Assembly (NCBI GenBank): GCA_905181755.1
Contig: CAJIYY010000062.1
Coordinates: 1-10,044 of the forward strand
Length of the DNA stretch: 10,044 nucleotides
Direction: 5' to 3'
Origin: Candidatus Dadabacteria bacterium UBA1144
Lineage (GTDB): Bacteria; Desulfobacterota_D; UBA1144
Shown here: positions 1 to 7,500 of the stretch, piece by piece
Numbering within the stretch: the first letter of the stretch is position 1
How the letters are laid out: each line of letters opens with the position of its first letter
Program-made: the position numbers and the translations under genes
The notes under the pieces: generated by a model
Database searches by the model: none
What the model was told of the DNA's origin: nothing
What the model saw: the letters and a program-made list of their open reading frames with translations, nothing else

Positions 1-1230
1 AGGGTTGTTATAACAGGAATTGGAATGCTTTCATCTCTAGGTATAGGGATTGAAGAAGTTTGGCCAAAAATTAAAGAAGGTATTTCCGGGGTTAGCCTTC
101 TAAAGAAACTTGATGCCTCGGGTTTAAAGACTAAGTTCGGTGCTGAGGTGGCAGAACATTTTAATCCGGAAGACTTTATGGATCCCAAAGAAGCAAGAAG
201 GAGTGATCCTTTTATAAAGTTTGCTGTTGCAGCTGCATCCTTAGCTTTAAAAGACTCAGGATTAGAAGTAACTGAATCAAATTCTCATTTGATAGGAGCC
301 TATATAGGCTCAGGTATAGGTGGTATACAAACCTTTGTTGATAATGCAACGATTTATAATGATAGAGGACCATCTAGAGTTTCTCCATTTTTCGTTCCTT
401 CTATGGTTCCTAATATGGCGGCTGGTTATGTATCTATATTTAATAACTTAAAAGGTCCTAATTGTGCTGCTTGTACAGCATGTGCTGCTGGTGCTCATTC
501 TATAGGGTATGCAGCCATGATGATTGAAAGAGGAGACGCTGTTGCAATGGTGGCGGGTGGATCTGAAGCTCCCCTTGTTCCTGTCGCAATCTCGGGTTTT
601 AATGTAATGAGAGCAATTTCAACAAGAAATGATAATCCAAGTGCTGCCTCTAGACCTTTCGATAGAGATAGAGATGGCTTTGTTATGGGTGAAGGATCTG
701 GTCTTGTTATACTTGAAGAACTTGAACACGCAAAGAAAAGAGGCGCCACAATATATGCCGAACTTATAGGTTCAGGTTTTAGTGGAGATGCTCATCATAT
801 TACTTCTCCTAATATTGATGGACCTGTTATATGTATGGAGTCAGCTCTAAGGAACGCAAGTATTAATCCTGAGCAAGTAGATTACATAAATGCACACGGA
901 ACTTCTACTCAACAAAATGATATAAATGAAACAAATGCAATAAAGCAAGTCTTTGGCTCATATGCACACGAATTATTAGTAAGCTCAACTAAATCAATTA
1001 CTGGTCATTTACTGGGAGCGGCTGGTGGACTAGAAGCTGGAATCACTTCATTAGCTCTTCACGAAGGAGTTGTCCCCCCCACTATAAATTTAGATAATCC
1101 ACAGGAAGGATGTGATCTTAATTATGTTCCCCACCACACACTTCAGAAAGATATAAAGATAGCTGTTAGCAATTCTTTTGGATTTGGCGGAACTAACTGT
1201 ACTTTAATCTTTAAGAAGTTCGAGGAATAA
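1..1230 (+). CDS. fabF: 3-oxoacyl-[acyl-carrier-protein] synthase II (5' end cut by window edge)
   Basis: Beta-ketoacyl-ACP synthase II is a cytoplasmic condensing enzyme of type II fatty acid synthesis. It joins malonyl-ACP to an acyl-ACP to lengthen the chain by two carbons. The frame is open from base 1 and begins RVVITGIGMLSSLG, the usual FabF start lacking only about 2-3 residues, so the true start lies just outside the window. The ATG at 25 is the conserved internal Met, not the start. Numbering codons from base 1, the nucleophile is Cys161 in TACAAG. The catalytic histidines are His299 (NAHGTST) and His336 (TGHLLGAAGG), with Lys331 in SSTKS, matching the Cys-His-His arrangement of the family. 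The C-terminal GFGGTN motif is present. The length of about 410 residues is normal. It ends in TAA two bases before rpiB, so the two are probably co-transcribed. A 7-C run at 1074-1080 keeps the frame. Confidence 0.96.
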   Translation, partial: RVVITGIGMLSSLGIGIEEVWPKIKEGISGVSLLKKLDASGLKTKFGAEVAEHFNPEDFMDPKEARRSDPFIKFAVAAASLALKDSGLEVTESNSHLIGAYIGSGIGGIQTFVDNATIYNDRGPSRVSPFFVPSMVPNMAAGYVSIFNNLKGPNCAACTACAAGAHSIGYAAMMIERGDAVAMVAGGSEAPLVPVAISGFNVMRAISTRNDNPSAASRPFDRDRDGFVMGEGSGLVILEELEHAKKRGATIYAELIGSGFSGDAHHITSPNIDGPVICMESALRNASINPEQVDYINAHGTSTQQNDINETNAIKQVFGSYAHELLVSSTKSITGHLLGAAGGLEAGITSLALHEGVVPPTINLDNPQEGCDLNYVPHHTLQKDIKIAVSNSFGFGGTNCTLIFKKFEE

Positions 1231-1232
1231 GA

Positions 1233-1685
1233 ATGAAAATCGCGATAGGGTCAGACCATAGAGGCTTCACTCTGAAAGAAGATTTAAAAGAGTATCTTAA
1301 AAAACTAGGTTTTGTTTATAAGGATTTTGGTACTTTTTCGGAAGAGAGCTCAGATTATCCAGATTCGGCAGCTGAGGTCTCAATTAAAGTTTCTCAGGGG
1401 CAATATGATAGAGGCATACTCATTTGTGCTTCTGGCTCTGGAATGAATATTGTTGCGAATAAATATCAAAACATTAGAGCAGTAGTTGCAAATGATGTTA
1501 ACTTGGCCATTATGTCTAGAGCACATAACAATTCAAACATCATAACTTTGGGCTCTAAATATGTCTCATCTGATGTTGCAAAGAATATTGTCGAGCTTTG
1601 GCTCACAACAGATTATGAAGCTGGAAGGCATGACATTAGATTAAATAAACTGAGGCAAATAGAGAATATAAATTTCGCAGAATGA
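1233..1685 (+). CDS. rpiB: Ribose-5-phosphate isomerase B
   Basis: RpiB interconverts ribose 5-phosphate and ribulose 5-phosphate in the non-oxidative pentose phosphate pathway, in the cytoplasm. The 150-residue protein has the usual length of the RpiB/LacA/LacB family. Visible motifs are the N-terminal GSDHRGF with Asp8 and His9, the catalytic Cys65 in LICASGSGM, Ser67 where E. coli RpiB has Thr, and His98 in SRAHNNSN. The GRHDIR segment near the C-terminus fits the phosphate-binding region. The Cys65 and His98 pair favours RpiB over the LacA/LacB galactose-6-phosphate isomerase subunits, as does the lack of lac-type neighbours. The ATG lies 2 bases after the fabF stop with GAGGAA (1222-1227) 5 bases upstream. 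The fabF-rpiB pairing is one I associate with deltaproteobacteria, from memory. The stop codon is TGA, one base before secE. Confidence 0.95.
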   Translation: MKIAIGSDHRGFTLKEDLKEYLKKLGFVYKDFGTFSEESSDYPDSAAEVSIKVSQGQYDRGILICASGSGMNIVANKYQNIRAVVANDVNLAIMSRAHNNSNIITLGSKYVSSDVAKNIVELWLTTDYEAGRHDIRLNKLRQIENINFAE

Positions 1686-1686
1686 T

Positions 1687-1866
1687 ATGAAAAATTTTTT
1701 TAATGATATTAAATTAGAATTAGGTAAAATCTCATGGGTAAATAAGAGAGAAAATATTAAGTCAACAGGCGGGGTAGTCGTTGTCTCAATTATCTTGGGA
1801 GTATTTCTCTTGTTAGTTGATTTTGTATTATCTTCAATAACAGAATTTCTTTTAGGTGGTAAATAA
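1687..1866 (+). CDS. secE: Preprotein translocase subunit SecE (short, single-TM form)
   Basis: SecE is the small clamp subunit of the SecYEG protein-conducting channel in the inner membrane. This 59-residue frame fills the gap between rpiB and nusG exactly. Residues 1-27 form the amphipathic cytoplasmic segment, including KISWVNKREN at 14-23. Residues about 29-51 form one hydrophobic transmembrane helix with the characteristic internal Asp45, followed by a short tail ending LLGGK. This is the short SecE form with one membrane span, unlike the three-span E. coli protein. The family's near-invariant Trp-Pro is Trp17-Val18 here. Position directly before nusG is the standard bacterial location and is a strong part of the identification. 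The ATG lies one base after the rpiB TGA with no clear Shine-Dalgarno, so translation is probably coupled to rpiB. The TAA stop directly abuts the nusG ATG. Confidence 0.9.
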   Translation: MKNFFNDIKLELGKISWVNKRENIKSTGGVVVVSIILGVFLLLVDFVLSSITEFLLGGK

Positions 1867-2424
1867 ATGTCAGACAAGTGGTATGTAGTTCATTGTAATA
1901 CTGGATCAGAAGATACAGTACAAAGATATATAAATAAGCAAATGGAAATGGACAATTGTCCTGATTTAATTACAGATATTTTAGTTCCAACAGAAACTAT
2001 TGAAGAACAATTAAAAGGTGGAAGAAAGAAAACTTCAGAGAAAAAGTTTTTCCCAGGATATCTTTTGGTTAAGACTGAGCTCAACGAAGAGTCATGGCAT
2101 TTTCTAAGAAATATTCCTAAAGTTATTGGTTTCGTTGGAGGTAAGGTTAAAGACGGTAAGTTAATCGTAGAGTCTGTTCCAACGGTCGAGGAATCTGAAA
2201 TTAATAAAATGAGAAATAAAATCGAAGAAGGAACTCTTAAACCGACTCCAAAAGTTATATTTGATAAGGGCGAACCTGTTAAAGTTATAGAAGGACCTTT
2301 TGAGAATTTTACAGGACTTGTAGAAGAAGTTAAGATGGACAAAGGTAAAATTCAAGTTATAGTAGAAATCTTTGGTAGAGCTACACCTATAGATTTAGAC
2401 TTTAATCAAGTGGAGAAAATTTAG
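1867..2424 (+). CDS. nusG: Transcription termination/antitermination factor NusG
   Basis: NusG binds the RNA polymerase clamp, suppresses backtracking and couples polymerase to Rho or to the leading ribosome. The 185-residue protein has the expected two domains. The NGN domain covers about residues 4-110 and starts KWYVVHCNTGSE, with FFPGYLLV at 61-68. The C-terminal KOW domain covers about 132-160 (KGEPVKVIEGPFENFTG). The length is close to the 181 residues of E. coli NusG and no insert domain is visible. The ATG directly follows the secE stop. AGGTGG at 1854-1859, inside the end of secE, gives a 7-base spacing and supports this start. The TAG stop abuts rplK with no spacer. Confidence 0.97.
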   Translation: MSDKWYVVHCNTGSEDTVQRYINKQMEMDNCPDLITDILVPTETIEEQLKGGRKKTSEKKFFPGYLLVKTELNEESWHFLRNIPKVIGFVGGKVKDGKLIVESVPTVEESEINKMRNKIEEGTLKPTPKVIFDKGEPVKVIEGPFENFTGLVEEVKMDKGKIQVIVEIFGRATPIDLDFNQVEKI

Positions 2425-2844
2425 ATGAAAAAAATTCAAGGGTCTTTGAAATTATTGTGTGAAGCGGGAAAGGCTTCTCCAGCGCCACCTATCGGACCAG
2501 CTCTAGGTCAGAAAGGTGTAAACATAATGGAATTCTGTAAAGCCTTTAATGCTCAGACTGACAAACTTGAAGGATTACTTCCAGTTGTCGTAACAGTCTA
2601 TTCCGATAAATCTTTTTCTTTTGTAGTTAAGACTCCACCTGTTTCATATTTGATTAAGAAAGCTGCAAAAATAGAAAAGGGCTCAAGTACTGTGCCTTTA
2701 GTGAAAGTTGGGAAAATATCAAGTCAGCAGCTTGAAGAAATTGCAAAGACTAAGATGGAAGATATTAACGCTAACGATATAGATGCGGCTAAGAAAATTA
2801 TAGAAGGTACCGCTAGAAGTATGGGTGTTGACATAAAAGGGTAG
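2425..2844 (+). CDS. rplK: 50S ribosomal protein L11
   Basis: L11 is part of the GTPase-associated centre of the large subunit. It binds the thiostrepton region of 23S rRNA and is needed for the stringent response trigger. The 139-residue protein matches the family length (142 in E. coli). The N-terminal domain carries SPAPPIGPALGQKGVNI at residues 18-34, the proline-rich segment that contacts the factor-binding site. The C-terminal RNA-binding domain ends with the conserved GTARSMGV. The ATG directly follows the nusG stop, with GGAGA at 2412-2416 and 8 bases of spacing. With no intergenic DNA, any L1 autoregulatory site would have to lie in the nusG coding region or the start of rplK itself. 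I could not identify one. Confidence 0.97.
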   Translation: MKKIQGSLKLLCEAGKASPAPPIGPALGQKGVNIMEFCKAFNAQTDKLEGLLPVVVTVYSDKSFSFVVKTPPVSYLIKKAAKIEKGSSTVPLVKVGKISSQQLEEIAKTKMEDINANDIDAAKKIIEGTARSMGVDIKG

Positions 2845-2852
2845 GTGAAGTG

Positions 2853-3584
2853 ATGAAGATTTCTAAAAATAAAAAAGCAATTATAGAGAATGATAAGATT
2901 GATAAGAATAAATTTTATTCCCCTAGTGAAGCGATTGAAATTCTTAAAGGCCTTACTACTTCAAAGTTTGATGAGACAATTGATTTGTCGATTCAACTTG
3001 GAATAGATCCAAAAAAATCTGATCAACAAATAAAAATTGCAACAGTTCCTCCTAATCCTTTAGGTAAAGCTGTAAAAGTTTTAGCAATTTGCAATGGAGA
3101 ACATACAAAAAAAGCTGAAGATTCAGGTGCTGACTATGTTGGGGCCGAAGATATTATAGAAAAAATCATTTCAGAAAAGTGGACAGATTTTGATGTTGTA
3201 GTGGTACTGCCCGAGTTAATGCCGAAGGTTGCCAAATTAGGTCAGGTTCTTGGCCCTAAGGGTCTAATGCCTAGTCCCAAACTGGGAACAGTTACAAATA
3301 ATATTGAGAAAGCTGTAAAAGATGCAAAAGCCGGAAGAGTAGAGATTAAAAATGACAAAGCAGGCCTTGTTAATTTCGCCTTTGCCAAAAAATCATTTGA
3401 AATTGCTAAAATTATGGATAATCTATACTTTTTAGTTCAGTCTTTGAATAAATCAAAGCCTGCATCCTCTAAAGGGAACTATCTTCAGAAGGTAAGTGTC
3501 TCTAGTACGATGGGTCCTGGCTTTAAGATTGATTTATCTTTACTTAAGGAAGAACTAAAAAAGTATAATGGAGCTATAGCATAG
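2853..3584 (+). CDS. rplA: 50S ribosomal protein L1
   Basis: L1 forms the mobile L1 stalk near the E site and in many bacteria represses its own L11-L1 mRNA. The protein is 243 residues from this start, slightly longer than the 234 of E. coli because of a lysine-rich C-terminal tail (LKEELKKYNG). The family signature LGQVLGPKGLMPSPKLGTV is intact. The C-terminal RNA-binding motif appears as KGNYLQKVSVSSTMGPG. A usually conserved LPHGTGK-like segment reads PPNPLGK here, a lineage-level change of equal length. Start choice: GTG at 2850 and ATG at 2853 are adjacent and in frame. AGGTG at 2843-2847 gives 5 bases to the ATG and only 2 to the GTG, so ATG is preferred. It ends 4 bases before rplJ. 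Confidence 0.95.
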   Translation: MKISKNKKAIIENDKIDKNKFYSPSEAIEILKGLTTSKFDETIDLSIQLGIDPKKSDQQIKIATVPPNPLGKAVKVLAICNGEHTKKAEDSGADYVGAEDIIEKIISEKWTDFDVVVVLPELMPKVAKLGQVLGPKGLMPSPKLGTVTNNIEKAVKDAKAGRVEIKNDKAGLVNFAFAKKSFEIAKIMDNLYFLVQSLNKSKPASSKGNYLQKVSVSSTMGPGFKIDLSLLKEELKKYNGAIA

Positions 3585-3588
3585 TAAG

Positions 3589-4104
3589 ATGTTAGGAAAA
3601 CAACAAAAAGAACAAATAGTTAATAATTACAAGAGTTCATTTTCTGATACTCCTTCATTTCTTTTACTAAATTTTAGGGGCGCAAAAGTATCTGAATTTG
3701 AACTTTTGAGAAAGAAACTTAGAGGAAACAATGCGGTTGTAACTGTAGTCAAGAACAACCTCCTTAAAAAGGCTTCAGAGAATACCGACTTTGAATCTAT
3801 ATTTACTGAAACTGTTGGTGAAACAGCTATAACCTTCTTGGAAGATAATTATGTTGAAGTAACAAAAACTTTTGTTGAGATTGAAAAAGATTACCCAAGT
3901 CTCGAGATTCGTATAGGTTTCATAGATGGAAAGTCAGTTCCAAAGTCCCAATTAGAACAAATTTCCAAGCTACCTCGTAAAGAAGTATTGCTTGGTCAAA
4001 TCATTTCAATGCTAAATCAGCCATTAATCAAGTTCCTTAATGTGTCAAAAGCAATACCTAGAAATTTGGTAAACGTATTAAATAACTTGAAAGATAAAAA
4101 ATAA
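3589..4104 (+). CDS. rplJ: 50S ribosomal protein L10
   Basis: L10 anchors the L7/L12 dimers to the large subunit and together with them forms the stalk that recruits translation factors. The 171 residues (E. coli 165) comprise an N-terminal rRNA-binding domain, about 1-130, with LLLNFRGAKVSEFELLRKKL and TVVKNNLLKKA segments. The C-terminal helix, about 132-168 (LGQIISMLNQPLIKFLNVSK), is the part that binds the L7/L12 N-terminal dimers. The ATG is 4 bases after the rplA stop. No convincing Shine-Dalgarno is at optimal distance (GGAG at 3570-3573 is 15 bases away), so translation is likely coupled to rplA. The usual long L10-binding leader has no space here. The 3' end overlaps a candidate promoter for rplL. 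Confidence 0.95.
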   Translation: MLGKQQKEQIVNNYKSSFSDTPSFLLLNFRGAKVSEFELLRKKLRGNNAVVTVVKNNLLKKASENTDFESIFTETVGETAITFLEDNYVEVTKTFVEIEKDYPSLEIRIGFIDGKSVPKSQLEQISKLPRKEVLLGQIISMLNQPLIKFLNVSKAIPRNLVNVLNNLKDKK

Positions 4105-4115
4105 ACGTATATAAT
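4087..4115 (+). promoter_or_regulatory. Candidate sigma70-type promoter for rplL
   Basis: TTGAAA at 4087-4092 (5 of 6 match to TTGACA) and a perfect TATAAT at 4110-4115 are separated by exactly 17 bases, the optimal spacing. The -35 box lies in the last codons of rplJ and the -10 box in the spacer. Transcription would begin near 4122, giving a leader of roughly 20 bases that carries the strong rplL ribosome binding site. The -10 box also sits in a small palindrome, CGTAT-ATA-ATACG at 4106-4118. TATAAT alone is common in AT-rich DNA, but a paired -35 at ideal spacing is less so. Promoter activity is inferred, not shown. Confidence 0.5.
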
Positions 4116-4130
4116 ACGAATTCAATATTT

Positions 4131-4136
4131 GGAGGA
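4131..4136 (+). promoter_or_regulatory. Strong ribosome binding site of rplL
   Basis: GGAGGA lies 5 bases before the rplL ATG and is the best Shine-Dalgarno match seen in the window. This fits the need for several L7/L12 copies per ribosome, and it fixes the rplL start. Confidence 0.85.
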
Positions 4137-4141
4137 TTTTT

Positions 4142-4525
4142 ATGCCCGAACTATCAAAACAAGACGTGATATCTTATTTGGAAAAAGCTAGTTTGTTAGA
4201 AATTTCTGAGCTAGTAAAGGATATAGAAGAAAAATTTGGAGTCGAAGCCGCTGCACCAGTTGCAGTTGCTGCTGCAGCACCAGCTGCTGGCGGAGAAGCT
4301 CCTGCCGCAGAGAAAACTGAGTTTGATGTAACTTTAGCAGAGACCGGTTCTGAAAAGATTAAAGTTATTAAAATCGTTAGAGAAATTACTGCTCTTGGAT
4401 TAAAAGAAGCAAAAGAGCTTGTAGAGTCTGCCCCTAAGTCTTTAAAAGAAGGCGTTAAGAAAGCGGAAGCAGATGAAATAGTCAAAAGACTTGAAGAAGT
4501 TGGCGCAAAAGCCACTTTGTCATAG
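4142..4525 (+). CDS. rplL: 50S ribosomal protein L7/L12
   Basis: L7/L12 forms the flexible multi-copy stalk that recruits and activates elongation factors. The 127-residue protein shows the three classical parts. Residues about 1-33 form the helical dimerisation domain that binds L10. Residues about 34-56 are an Ala/Pro/Gly hinge (AAAPVAVAAAAPAAGGEAP). Residues about 58-127 form the C-terminal factor-binding domain, with GLKEAKELVE at 86-95 and the closing LEEVGAKATL. The hinge codons make a short GC-richer, repetitive patch at about 4243-4312, explained by alanine coding and not by foreign origin. It is the only ribosomal gene here with its own spacer, a candidate promoter and a near-perfect Shine-Dalgarno, which fits the higher dose of this protein. 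Confidence 0.97.
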   Translation: MPELSKQDVISYLEKASLLEISELVKDIEEKFGVEAAAPVAVAAAAPAAGGEAPAAEKTEFDVTLAETGSEKIKVIKIVREITALGLKEAKELVESAPKSLKEGVKKAEADEIVKRLEEVGAKATLS

Positions 4526-4550
4526 TCTTGATCTACATCTTATTTAATCC

Positions 4551-4567
4551 AGGGAGAGTTTTTTTTG
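4551..4567 (+). promoter_or_regulatory. Ribosome binding site and TTG start of rpoB, with T8 tract
   Basis: AGGGAG at 4551-4556 lies 8 bases before a TTG start codon at 4565-4567. The TTG overlaps the end of an 8-T run at 4559-4566. No ATG or GTG lies in frame nearby, and the residues after the TTG align with the RpoB N-terminus, so TTG is the supported start. Confidence 0.75.
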
Positions 4568-7500
4568 TATAAAGATAATATACTTTTAACTAAGAAAAGA
4601 ATTAATTTTAGTAATAAATCTCAGAATAGGGCAGATACGCCAGATCTTTTAAGTGTTCAGAAGGAGTCTTTTGACAGCTTAATTCAAAAAGGTCTAGAAC
4701 CTAAAAATAGACTCGATATAGGACTAGAAAAAGTTTTCAAGGCCTCATTTCCTATAGAGGACTACAATAAAAGAGCAACTCTAAATTATGTATCATATCG
4801 CTTGGAAGACCCTAAGCACTCTGAGTCAGAATGCAAATTAAAAGGCTATAATTATCAATCATCTATACATGCGACGTTCCAACTAGTAACTTGGGAATTT
4901 GATCTTGATGAATCCGGAAATAATATTGTTGATACAAGAAGATTTGGTAGAGCAATAGAACAGGAAGTTTATTTTGGTGAAATGCCAATAATGACTAACA
5001 ATGGTGCTTTTATAATAAATGGAACAGAAAGAGTAATAGTTAATCAGCTACATAGATCACCGGGAGTCTTCTTTGATTCACAAAAAGATTCTAAAAATTT
5101 GACTACAACAAATAAAACATCATTTACAGCTAGAATCGTTCCTCAGGACGGGAGATGGTTAGATTTTGAATTTGATTCTAAAGATGTTCTCCACGTAAGA
5201 ATTGACAGAAAAAAGAAGTTTCATTCTACTTTATTGTTACTTGCTTTAGGAGAGTCAATAGAAGGTATACTTAATTCTTTTTATAAGAAAGAAAAGGTTG
5301 TTTATGATTCAGCTAGTGACACTTTTAGTAAGGTAATAAATCATGAATTACTACCCTATCAAAGAGCATCCGTTGATATATTTGATTCCAATGGCGAAAG
5401 AATAGTTAGCGCATCTAGAAGATTTTCTCAAAGAATTATAGATAAAATAAAATCAGCTAAGAGGAAATCTCTTCCAGTATCAGAAGAAGATCTGATCGGA
5501 ATGTATTTCGTTGAAAGCTTTAATAAGAATGTGGACGAACCTGAGGCTCCAGAGAATGCATTAATACAGGAGATTACTGAAGAAGCAATAATTCACATTA
5601 AAGAAAACGGAATTAATAATTTTGATATTTACTATGTTGATAATAGTTCATTTACTAGTTCTTTGGTTATAACTATAAATGAGATGATATCTAAAACAAA
5701 AGTTTTAACTAAAGAACATGCAATTTCTGAGATATATAAAAAGTTTAGGCCAACAGATCCTCCAACAGACAAGATTGCTGCAACTTTTTTTGAGAACATG
5801 TTCTTCAACGAAGATACTTATAGGCTTTCAAAAGTTGGAAGGATGAAAATTAACCATAAGTTGCACCACGGAATTTCAGATACTAAATTCCATTTAGATC
5901 GCCTAGATATTGTTGAGTCATTTAAATACTTACTTTCTCTAAAATCAGGCAGGGGTGAAATCGATGATATTGACCATCTTGGTAATAGAAGGGTTAGGAC
6001 CGTTGGAGAGTTAATTGAAGATAGATTCTTTACTGGACTTGAAAGATTAACTAGAACAACTAAAGAAAAAATGAATTATGGTCAACTAGAAGACTTAACT
6101 CCTCAGGAGATTGTGATTCCAAAAAGTGTTACATCAGTTGTTAAAGAATTCTTTGCAACTGGACAGTTGTCTCAATTTATGGATCAAACAAATCCTTTGT
6201 CTGAGATCACGCACAAAAGAAGAATAAGTGCCTTAGGACCTGGTGGCCTAACAAGAGAAAGAGCTGGTTTTGAGGTAAGAGATGTTCATTCATCTCACTA
6301 TGGAAGAATATGTCCAATTGAAACTCCTGAAGGGCCAAATATCGGATTGATTTCTAGCCTTAGTACATACGCTAAAATAAATGAACATGGTTTTATTCAG
6401 ACTCCATATAGAGAAATTATTAAAGGAAAAGTTACAAATAGTATTAAATTTTTAAATGCTTTAGAAGAAGAGGAATTTGTTATAGCTCAAGCCAACTCAG
6501 ACTTAAAAGAAGATGGTAGTTTCTCAAGTGATACAATTTCTGTAAGACTTAATGGAGAGTTCCAAGTTGTGCCAAGTTCAGATGCTCAACTCATGGATGT
6601 CTCACCATCTCAGCTAGTTTCAGTTTCAGCATCATTGATCCCTTTTCTAGAGCATGACGATGCGAATAGAGCTTTAATGGGTTCGAACATGCAAAGGCAA
6701 GCTGTGCCTCTACTTAGAGCGTCAGCTCCGCTTGTAGGCACAGGTTTTGAAAGAAATATTTCCAGAGATTCAGGAGTTACAGTCCTTGCGAGAAATTCAG
6801 GATATGTTGACTATATAGACTCAGCTAAAATTGTTATAAAAAGAGACAAAGCTTCTAAGGAAGGTGATGTTTCTGACATCTATACATTAATTAAATTTGA
6901 AAGATCAAATCAAAATACTTGTTGGAATCAAAAGCCAATTGTTAAAAAGGGACAAAAAATTAAAGCTGGTGACATTATTGCGGATGGCCCTTCAACCGAA
7001 TTTGGTGAATTAGCATTAGGAAAGAATATAACTGTAGCATTTATGCCTTGGGGTGGGTACAACTTTGAGGATGCGATATTAATAAGCGAACGACTTTCAA
7101 AAAAAGATACTTTCACCTCACTTCATATTGAAGAATTTGAATGTATCTCAAGAGAAACGAAGCTAGGAAAAGAGGAAATTACTAGGGATATACCAAATGT
7201 AAATGAGGATCATCTCTCCTTCTTAGATAAAGAAGGTGTTATACAAATAGGAGCAGAAGTTAAACCAAACGATATTTTAGTTGGAAAGATTTCCCCTAAA
7301 GGTGAAACACAATTGTCTCCTGAAGAAAGACTATTAAGGGCAATTTTCGGAGATAAGGCTGGTGATGTTAAAGATACTTCATTAAGAGTCCCTCCTGGTG
7401 TTAACGGAATTGTTCTTGATGTAAAGCATCTAATTTCAAGAATCGGTGATAAGCAAGATAAGTCAAGATCAGGTGCCCCAGAAGTTCTCGAATTATTAAG

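Noticed and set aside
355..360. Isolated TATAAT in fabF as an internal promoter
   Set aside because: No TTGACA-like box lies at 16-18 bases upstream, and such hexamers are frequent in AT-rich coding DNA.
495..749. Short - strand open frame opposite fabF (and similar ones opposite rplL and rpoB)
   Set aside because: Each lies entirely antisense to a well-conserved gene and shows no independent coding signal.
1074..1080. Seven-C run in fabF as a phase-variation tract
   Set aside because: It encodes the conserved Val-Pro-Pro of FabF in the correct frame. The tract is short and fabF is a housekeeping gene.
1890..2342. 150-residue open frame on the - strand opposite nusG
   Set aside because: It is antisense to a fully conserved nusG, has Ser/Leu-rich low-information sequence and no ribosome binding site of note.
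4526..4564. An attenuator or terminator between rplL and rpoB
   Set aside because: The 39-base spacer contains no clear stem-loop. The T run at its end is not preceded by a hairpin.
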